Of a DNA stretch of 32,247 nucleotides, positions 27,170 through 32,247 are shown piece after piece (position 1 is the first letter of the stretch; the number at the start of each line of letters is the position of its first letter). Source of the DNA: Helicobacter bilis ATCC 51630 (lineage in GTDB: Bacteria; Campylobacterota; Campylobacteria; Campylobacterales; Helicobacteraceae); NCBI RefSeq assembly GCF_000686565.1, contig NZ_JMKW01000028.1, forward strand, positions 1-32,247, in the 5' to 3' direction. A program made the position numbers and the translations under genes. Under the pieces are notes generated by a model. The model saw nothing but the letters and a program-made list of their open reading frames with translations, was not told the origin of the DNA and ran no database searches.

Positions 27170-28217
27170 CTACTTATTGCTTGATATTTTCTTTATTTTA
27201 TTTTGAATCTTATCTATGATTTTCCTGCCAATATTCCGCTTTTTTGCTATTTTTTGACTAGATTCTGTATTTTCTATATTTTGACATTGATTTTGATATT
27301 GCTCAAAGGTTAAAAGACTATCTCTCAATATAGAATCTTTTGTAGTTGAAATGCTTTTTCGCTTAGATTCTTCCATAAAATAAAAGAGTGCGTTCAACCA
27401 ATCATCAATATAAAGAATGTTAAAAATATCTGGGAAATTTCGCACACACCAAATATAAAGCTTTTGGTCATCGTCCATAATATTAAAAGACACAAAGGCT
27501 TGTAATGCCTTTTGCATACATTCATTAAAGCTTTTCCACGCCTCTTTTGAGCCATACAAACAGCCGCCAATAAGAAAATTTTCACTTCCTTTTAGCAAAA
27601 TATGCGGCAATGCCCTATTATCTTTACGCCCCAAACAGAATAGATTGAGTTTAGAATCTATGAGTGGGGCTTGTGGAATGAGAGTAAAATCAAACTCGCT
27701 AGAATCTACAAACATAGCGCCATTAAAGTTATAGCCAAAATCAAGCCATAGAATCTGCTCGTTTAAATAGGGCTTTGTGAGTGGATTATGTAGTGCATCG
27801 CATACAAAAAAGGACTTGCAATACATAAGATAGTTATATTCCGGGCTTGTGTGGGGTGGGTGCTCAGGGTCAAATCTATCTGCGGCTTGATTATAATCTT
27901 TAAAAACTTTGCGGATAGAATCTAGGGCATTTGTGTCAAAAGATTCTAAGTCTTTATGAATGATTATTGTTTTAGATTCTAATCCATATAAAGATCGCAT
28001 TGCATAAATTTCAGAATCTATATCTTCATTTGTGTAAATGATGAAGTTATTTTGCAGTTTTGATAAAAAACTAAAATATTCAAGGTAGGTTTGTGTCGTG
28101 CGTTTTGCTTTATAGGACTTTGTGCTTTGTGTGGCTAAATCAAGCTTGTAAAAAGCAGTGATGATTGTGGGGGGGGGGGGAACTAACTTGATGAGTTATT
28201 TCAATAATTTTATTCAT
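27170..28217 (-). CDS. Phase-variable HtrL/WlaTC-family protein, out of frame in this copy
   Basis: The gene starts at ATG 28215-28217 with AGGAA at 28224-28228 six bases upstream. After 12 codons (MNKIIEITHQVS) it meets a run of 12 C on its coding strand (28169-28180). With 12 C the frame ends after HNHHCFLQA. With 11 (or 8 or 14) C it continues without a stop through SPPPTIITAFYKLDLA and QTYLEYFSFLSKLQNNFIIY into a 276-codon frame beginning at 28000, for 348 aa in all. The continued protein resembles the HtrL/YibB-WlaTC family, found with glycan loci and thought to act in surface polysaccharide modification: an N-terminal TIITAFY strand, NEQILWLDFGYNF near the middle, and a basic tail. It lies 37 bases after ychF, so is probably co-transcribed. 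Confidence 0.82.
28169..28180 (+). repeat. Homopolymeric G(12) contingency tract
   Basis: Twelve consecutive G on the plus strand, in codons 13-17 of the HtrL-like gene. Loss of one G restores the full frame, so this tract is a translational on/off switch; the present length is OFF. Confidence 0.9.
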
Positions 28218-28254
28218 TTCTATTTCCTACCTTTTCTAAAATATCTGTTATTAT

Positions 28255-29355
28255 CTACACATTAAACCTAAAGTGCATTATATCCCCATCTTGCACGATA
28301 TATTCTTTCCCCTCAATCCGCATAGCCCCCGCTTCTTTTGCCTTTGCTTCTCCGCCATACTTGATAAAATCTTCATAACTTATACATTCCGCACGGATAA
28401 AGCCCTTTTCAAAATCCTTATGTATCACACTAGCCGCCTTTGGTGCTAAATCCCCACGCCTTATCGTCCAAGCCCGGACTTCTTTCACCCCCGCAGTAAA
28501 GTAGCTAATAAGCCCAAGCCGTGAAAACCCCTCTCTAATAATCTGCTCTAGCCCACTTTCACTTGCCCCTAGACTTGCCAAAAACTCTGCCCTTTCACTA
28601 TCTTCCATTCCCACCATTTCTTCTTCAATCTTCGCACAAAGCTTAATAGCAATGCCCCCATTTTTCTCGGCATATTCACGCACTTTTTTTACATATTCAT
28701 TATCAGATTCTAGCCCATCTTCACTCACATTTGCCCCATACATCACTTCCTTATTTGTGAGAAATCGTAACTCACGATTAAGTGTTATAAACTCTTCACT
28801 CTCTTTTTTAGCAAAGGTTTTGACCGGCTTATTAGATTCTAAATGGGCTAAAAGTTCTTGTGCAATGGAGAGTTGTGCGTTTGCACCCTTTTGTGCCTTG
28901 CTCTCTTTTTGTAGCTTTTCAATGCGTTTGTTAAGACTTGCCATATCGGCAAAAAGCAGCTCTAGCTCAATAATCTCAATATCGCTAATAGGATCAATCC
29001 GCCCCTCTATATGCGTAATATTAGAATCTTCAAAGCACCGCACAATATGCAAAATCATATCCGCTTCTTTAATGTTTGCTAAAAACTGATTGCCTAGCCC
29101 CTCGCCCTTACTCGCCCCTCGCACAAGCCCCGCAATATCCACAAACTCCACGACTGAATGTTGAATCTTTTGAGGATTTACTATCTTTGCTAACTCATCT
29201 AGCCTAGAATCTGGCACAGGCACAACCGCCTTATTTGGCTCAATCGTGCAGAATGGATAGTTTGCCGCCTCCGCATTTTGTGCCTTTGTGAGTGCGTTAA
29301 AAGTCGTAGATTTACCAACATTTGGAAGCCCAACAATACCTATTGAAAGTCCCAT
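28255..29355 (-). CDS. ychF: Ribosome-associated GTPase/ATPase YchF (OLA1 family)
   Basis: Cytoplasmic Obg-related P-loop protein that binds the 50S ribosome and hydrolyses ATP as well as GTP. 366 aa, the usual length. G1 GLPNVGKSTTFNALT is at 9-23, G3 is within VDIAGLVRGASKGEGLGNQF, a coiled-coil domain spans about 130-200, and the C-terminal TGS domain ends EYIVQDGDIMHFRFNV. The atypical NxxE-type G4 region fits the family's ATP preference. It precedes the phase-variable gene on the same strand. Confidence 0.96.
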   Translation of the reverse strand: MGLSIGIVGLPNVGKSTTFNALTKAQNAEAANYPFCTIEPNKAVVPVPDSRLDELAKIVNPQKIQHSVVEFVDIAGLVRGASKGEGLGNQFLANIKEADMILHIVRCFEDSNITHIEGRIDPISDIEIIELELLFADMASLNKRIEKLQKESKAQKGANAQLSIAQELLAHLESNKPVKTFAKKESEEFITLNRELRFLTNKEVMYGANVSEDGLESDNEYVKKVREYAEKNGGIAIKLCAKIEEEMVGMEDSERAEFLASLGASESGLEQIIREGFSRLGLISYFTAGVKEVRAWTIRRGDLAPKAASVIHKDFEKGFIRAECISYEDFIKYGGEAKAKEAGAMRIEGKEYIVQDGDIMHFRFNV

Positions 29356-29398
29356 AGTTTTACCTTTTTTGTGTTTTTGCTAAAAAATAAAGGGCTAG

Positions 29399-29404
29399 AT
29401 TCTA
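29399..29404 (-). promoter_or_regulatory. -10 box of ychF
   Basis: TGGTAGAAT, an extended -10 on the minus strand, 43 bases before the ychF ATG. It would also drive the phase-variable gene downstream. Confidence 0.5.
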
Positions 29405-29579
29405 CCATAAAACATACATTTTAATGCTTTTTGGGATATAAATCTAATCTTGATTTAGTGAAAATATATTTAAAAGTATATGGCTTTTGGATTTTATGAC
29501 CCATGCTTAAACCACACATGGCAAAATAGAATGCCAAATATTTGCATTAACACTACATGATTAATAATATAGAACTAAC

Positions 29580-30722
29580 TCACCCCATCACCTTTTTCTT
29601 TTTTTCGCTCATTTCATCAATGTATTGATTGTAGAGTTGAATGTTTTCTTGCATTTTTGGCAAGGCGTTGATTCTAAAGTTTTGTGTATCCTCCATTGCA
29701 CTTAGCACATCATCAAATGCTTTTTTGAGTTTTTCCATATCAAGCATTGCATTTGCAGCACCCTGCTGTATAGCTACGCCTTGTTGTTTGAGATTTGCGG
29801 CATTTTGTGCGAGTAAATCACTTGTTGTTGCGTTAATATCATTGACTGCTTTTAGCACTCTTTGTTGCTGGTCTAGCCCTTGTGCGGTAATAATTGCGAC
29901 ATTTAGGGCATTAAGCGTTACGCTTTTTGTCCTATCTACGCTATTTGCAAGCTCTTTATTATTATTAATAAGTGTTGTAATGGCGATTTCACCTTGCGTA
30001 TGGACTAGGATTTGTTGTTGAAAGTCTGTGATTTTTTGCTTCAATGGAAAAAGGATTTGATTTTGTATTTCTAGGCGTTTTTCTGGGCTAATCTCTTGTG
30101 AGGTAACCACCGCATAAATATCCTGCATAGAATCTTGTGTGCTTGTCTGCGTGATGGCTGTGCTAGATTCTGTATTTTGTGGAGTTAGATTCTGTGCGAG
30201 TAGTTGTGTGTTTTGTGTAGCTATATTTTGATTATTTGCCCCTTCAGCTAGTAAAGATTCTATATAGTTATTAGCTTCTAGGGCGAGTTGTAGTTGTGCT
30301 TTTATTTTTTCTGCAAGTTCTGCGTTTTTTGTTGCTTCAATCTCTAGGGCAACATTATCTCTTAAAAGGATTTGCTTACCTTCTTCAAGTTTTTTTATCA
30401 GCTCATCAAGCAAGGCTTGATTTTCTTGAAATTTATCAAAATATTTTTGCATAAAATTATTTTTACCAAATAATTTATCAAAAAATGAAAGTTTAAAATT
30501 ACTTGGATTAATGTCATTTACCGCATTTTTCAACGCACTTAGTGCATTATAGACAGGCTTATCTGTTGCTTCAAAATTTGCTAGATTTCCACGCACCATT
30601 TGACTGATTTGTATGCTTTCATTCTTTTCTTGTTCGGCAAATCTATCAACCATATCACGATTTATTGTATTGCCTTTGATTGCTGATTGTAAATCACTTA
30701 GAAGTGTATTTGTCTGTGCCAT
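29580..30722 (-). CDS. TelA/KlaA/YaaN-family protein
   Basis: 380-aa, almost wholly helical cytoplasmic protein of the 'toxic anion resistance' family; the name comes from plasmid tellurite loci and the cellular role is unclear. Visible family features: LFGKNNFMQKYFDKF near 85-99, a long helix with LLDELIKKLEEGKQILLRDN, a Q/N/T-rich linker of about 45 residues (about 160-205) that looks inserted, ILFPLKQKITDFQQQI, then NNNKELANSVDRTKSVTLNAL and VAIITAQGLDQQQRVLKAV typical of the C-terminal half. No tellurite or TerD-type genes are nearby, so a resistance role should not be assumed. Confidence 0.85.
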   Translation of the reverse strand: MAQTNTLLSDLQSAIKGNTINRDMVDRFAEQEKNESIQISQMVRGNLANFEATDKPVYNALSALKNAVNDINPSNFKLSFFDKLFGKNNFMQKYFDKFQENQALLDELIKKLEEGKQILLRDNVALEIEATKNAELAEKIKAQLQLALEANNYIESLLAEGANNQNIATQNTQLLAQNLTPQNTESSTAITQTSTQDSMQDIYAVVTSQEISPEKRLEIQNQILFPLKQKITDFQQQILVHTQGEIAITTLINNNKELANSVDRTKSVTLNALNVAIITAQGLDQQQRVLKAVNDINATTSDLLAQNAANLKQQGVAIQQGAANAMLDMEKLKKAFDDVLSAMEDTQNFRINALPKMQENIQLYNQYIDEMSEKKKKVMG

Positions 30723-30752
30723 TATAGCCCCCTTTATCCTTTAAATAAAAAA

Positions 30753-30758
30753 ATTATA
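30753..30758 (-). promoter_or_regulatory. -10 box of the TelA-family gene
   Basis: TGCTATAAT on the minus strand, 30 bases before the ATG. It faces the diverging promoter at 30832-30837 across about 75 bases. Confidence 0.6.
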
Positions 30759-30831
30759 GCAGAATTAAACCTATTTCCTATAACATGTAATGTCAAGGTT
30801 GTATTTTTAATAATTGCGATAGAATTTAAGC

Positions 30832-30837
30832 TATAAT
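30832..30837 (+). promoter_or_regulatory. -10 box of the Sel1-repeat gene
   Basis: TATAAT in AAGCTATAATTGC, 37 bases before the chosen ATG. Confidence 0.6.
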
Positions 30838-30874
30838 TGCATTCTTATATTCTACGATGGTGAAAGGGGAAAAC

Positions 30875-31585
30875 ATGCTATTTACATTAAAGACATTGCT
30901 ACTTTCTAGTGCGATTTTAACACAAGATGACATGACTTTACAAGCTAGGGCAAATACATTATTGTCGCAAAATAGAGTGCAAACCTTACATGATGAAAAG
31001 CGTGATAAGGCGGCAAAACTTGTATCGCAAAGCTCGTATGCAAGTGTGATAGAACATAATGAAGATCTTGGATTGGAGTTACTGCAAGAAGCCTGCAAGC
31101 TTGAATATGGTCGTGCATGCTGGTATTATGCCTATGAGACGCTGGAAGAGGCCGATATTTCACACGCACAAGCAGTGCTGCAAAAGTCTTGTTTTAGTCC
31201 GGTAGCAGATAAGTATAATGGGGAATCTTGCACATATCTTGGCATTATGGTATCGAATAATAAGGCGGATATAGTGGAGAGTGTGCAAGAGCTTTATAAT
31301 CGTGCGTGTAATCTTGGCGATGGCTGGGGCTGCTATCGTTTAGCAAAGGACTTTGTCATTGATGAAGATATAGAGAGGGCAAAAGAGATTGAAGAAAAGG
31401 CTTTAAGCATTCTTTTGCAAGATTGCGGTAAGAATGAAGCGGCAAGTTGCTACTTTGCTGGCAGTATGTATGCAGAAAGAGGGGGCGAAGATGACATAGT
31501 TAAAGCGCATGAGTTTTATAAGAAGGGCTGTAATCTTGGCGATGGTGACTCGTGTTATGAATTACAAATGAATAAACATGAATAA
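30875..31585 (+). CDS. Cysteine-paired Sel1-like repeat protein (Hcp-type)
   Basis: 236 aa made of Sel1-like helical repeats. Each repeat is closed by a cysteine pair spaced C-x7-C (ACKLEYGRAC, ACNLGDGWGC, DCGKNEAASC, GCNLGDGDSC) or, once, C-x12-C; these would form disulfides in the periplasm, as in the secreted Helicobacter cysteine-rich (Hcp) proteins. The N-terminus MLFTLKTLLLSSAILT is hydrophobic but a weak signal peptide. The ATG at 30875 is chosen over one six codons earlier because the AAGGGGA site at 30864-30870 lies between them. It is divergent from the TelA-family gene. Hcp proteins have been linked to host interaction and beta-lactam binding; nothing here fixes the role. Confidence 0.87.
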   Translation: MLFTLKTLLLSSAILTQDDMTLQARANTLLSQNRVQTLHDEKRDKAAKLVSQSSYASVIEHNEDLGLELLQEACKLEYGRACWYYAYETLEEADISHAQAVLQKSCFSPVADKYNGESCTYLGIMVSNNKADIVESVQELYNRACNLGDGWGCYRLAKDFVIDEDIERAKEIEEKALSILLQDCGKNEAASCYFAGSMYAERGGEDDIVKAHEFYKKGCNLGDGDSCYELQMNKHE

Positions 31586-31703
31586 GACTAGCATGTTTGC
31601 ATATTTCTGCTTATTATTTCTTGGCGTTATACAAGCGTTTCCTATACTCTTTGCTTGGAGTGTAGCTAAAATTGCTGTAAGTTTATTTTTTAAGGTTTTA
31701 TAG
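31578..31703 (+). CDS. Tiny hydrophobic ORF overlapping the Sel1-repeat gene, 41 aa
   Basis: ATG at 31578 overlaps the last eight bases of the preceding gene in another frame, an arrangement typical of translational coupling. The peptide starts MNKTSMFAYFCLLFLGVIQA and continues hydrophobic to a Lys-containing C-terminus (SLFFKVL), so it would be a single- or double-span membrane microprotein. No family is recognised and a chance ORF cannot be excluded. Confidence 0.4.
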   Translation: MNKTSMFAYFCLLFLGVIQAFPILFAWSVAKIAVSLFFKVL

Positions 31704-31737
31704 CTTCATACGCCAAGATAGCTTAGAAAATCATGTT

Positions 31738-32184
31738 TCATCTAAGCATATTAGGGATTAATGTCATATTCTCATCAACACCTACTACATTATAGCTAAA
31801 CTCATCGCAATCAAATACACTATGTGCTTTTACGCTTAACTTGCTACGCTTTGCTAACTCTAACCAGCCTTTATAACCAATATCAATTCTAGCTTCAGTT
31901 ACATAACCATTGCCCTGCCTTACACTTCGTGGCACAATATAAGCTTTACCTAAATTCTTATTTAGATTTAGCTTCAATCCTGCTATATCTAAACTCGCTT
32001 TTACTATGCTTTGCATACTACAAGCAGATAAATTAGAATCTAATGCAATATTTAATAAACTTGCTTTAAACTTATCCTTACTTGCTTCATTACCGCATAA
32101 AGCACATAAACGCTCTTGTATCTCTTTATTTTCAAGCAAAACCATAACTTCATTTTTGCGTTGTTGTATCATGTTATTGCTCAT
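31738..32184 (-). pseudogene. recT: Truncated phage recombinase RecT
   Basis: The first 148 residues of a RecT-type single-strand annealing protein, normally about 270 aa. It has the expected N-terminal half: NIALDSNLSACSMQSIVKAS, AGLKLNLNKNLGKAYIVP, and RIDIGYKGWLELAKRS near 120, then AHSVFDCDEFSYN. It stops at TGA right after TLIPNMLR, and no further RecT sequence appears in any frame downstream, so the C-terminal half is deleted. The start is good (AAAGGA seven bases before the ATG). It is probably the edge of a decayed or rearranged prophage continuing beyond the right end. Confidence 0.8.
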
Positions 32185-32247
32185 TGTTTTTTCCTTTATT
32201 CTTTCTCAAGTCAAAACCCAATTTCACTAACATACAAACAGCAATTA

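Noticed and set aside
28652..29089. 145-codon plus-strand ORF
   Set aside because: Fully antisense to ychF, whose motifs are certain; low-complexity Ser/Phe composition typical of a shadow frame.
1..32247. Search for tRNA, rRNA, CRISPR arrays and insertion sequences
   Set aside because: No TPsiC-arm-like motif with a cloverleaf in the spacers, no regularly spaced repeats, and no transposase-like frame were found.

Overview
The window looks like a chromosome segment of a Helicobacter species, probably an enterohepatic one. It is AT-rich, with TATAAT-type extended -10 boxes and AAGGA-type ribosome sites. It carries Helicobacter-like genes: the rpoZ-spoT pair, long-chain flavodoxin fldA, a cysteine-paired Sel1-repeat protein and a chemoreceptor ending in a basic tail plus Phe. 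It also has a poly-G contingency tract in a surface-glycan type gene. The genus call is inference from gene content and style; no rRNA is present. | Layout, left to right. 1-48 holds the first 16 codons of a probably exported protein leading off the left edge. 697-4017 (minus) is a run oppC/yejE-like permease, accB, accC and a 97-residue repeat protein. 4556-7145 (minus) holds lhgO and glaH, which together would convert glutarate through L-2-hydroxyglutarate to 2-oxoglutarate; each appears to be its own transcription unit. 7580-9426 (minus) pairs a PLP aminotransferase with a highly divergent MoaC-like protein that has lost key catalytic residues. 9800-12230 (plus) is rpoZ-spoT. Then come gatB, a chemoreceptor and a class V aminotransferase (minus), fldA (plus), a Pit phosphate transporter (minus), uvrA (plus), a UDP-glucuronate decarboxylase, and lolA coupled to a YajR-like MFS transporter (minus). 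The last part holds a lipoprotein (plus), a phase-variable HtrL/WlaTC-type gene behind ychF (minus), a TelA-family protein (minus), an Hcp-like Sel1-repeat protein (plus) with a tiny overlapping hydrophobic ORF, and a truncated phage recT at the right edge. | Most genes are housekeeping (fatty-acid synthesis, stringent response, tRNA amidation, excision repair, lipoprotein sorting). The accessory interest lies in the glutarate pathway pair, the degenerate MoaC homologue, the G(12) switch that places the HtrL-like gene out of frame in this copy, and the recT remnant. At the scale of the whole window, the interrupted palindrome AGANTCT (as AGAATCT/AGATTCT) is far more frequent than composition predicts: roughly 95 copies by eye against about 7 expected. 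No tRNA, rRNA, CRISPR array or complete insertion sequence was found.
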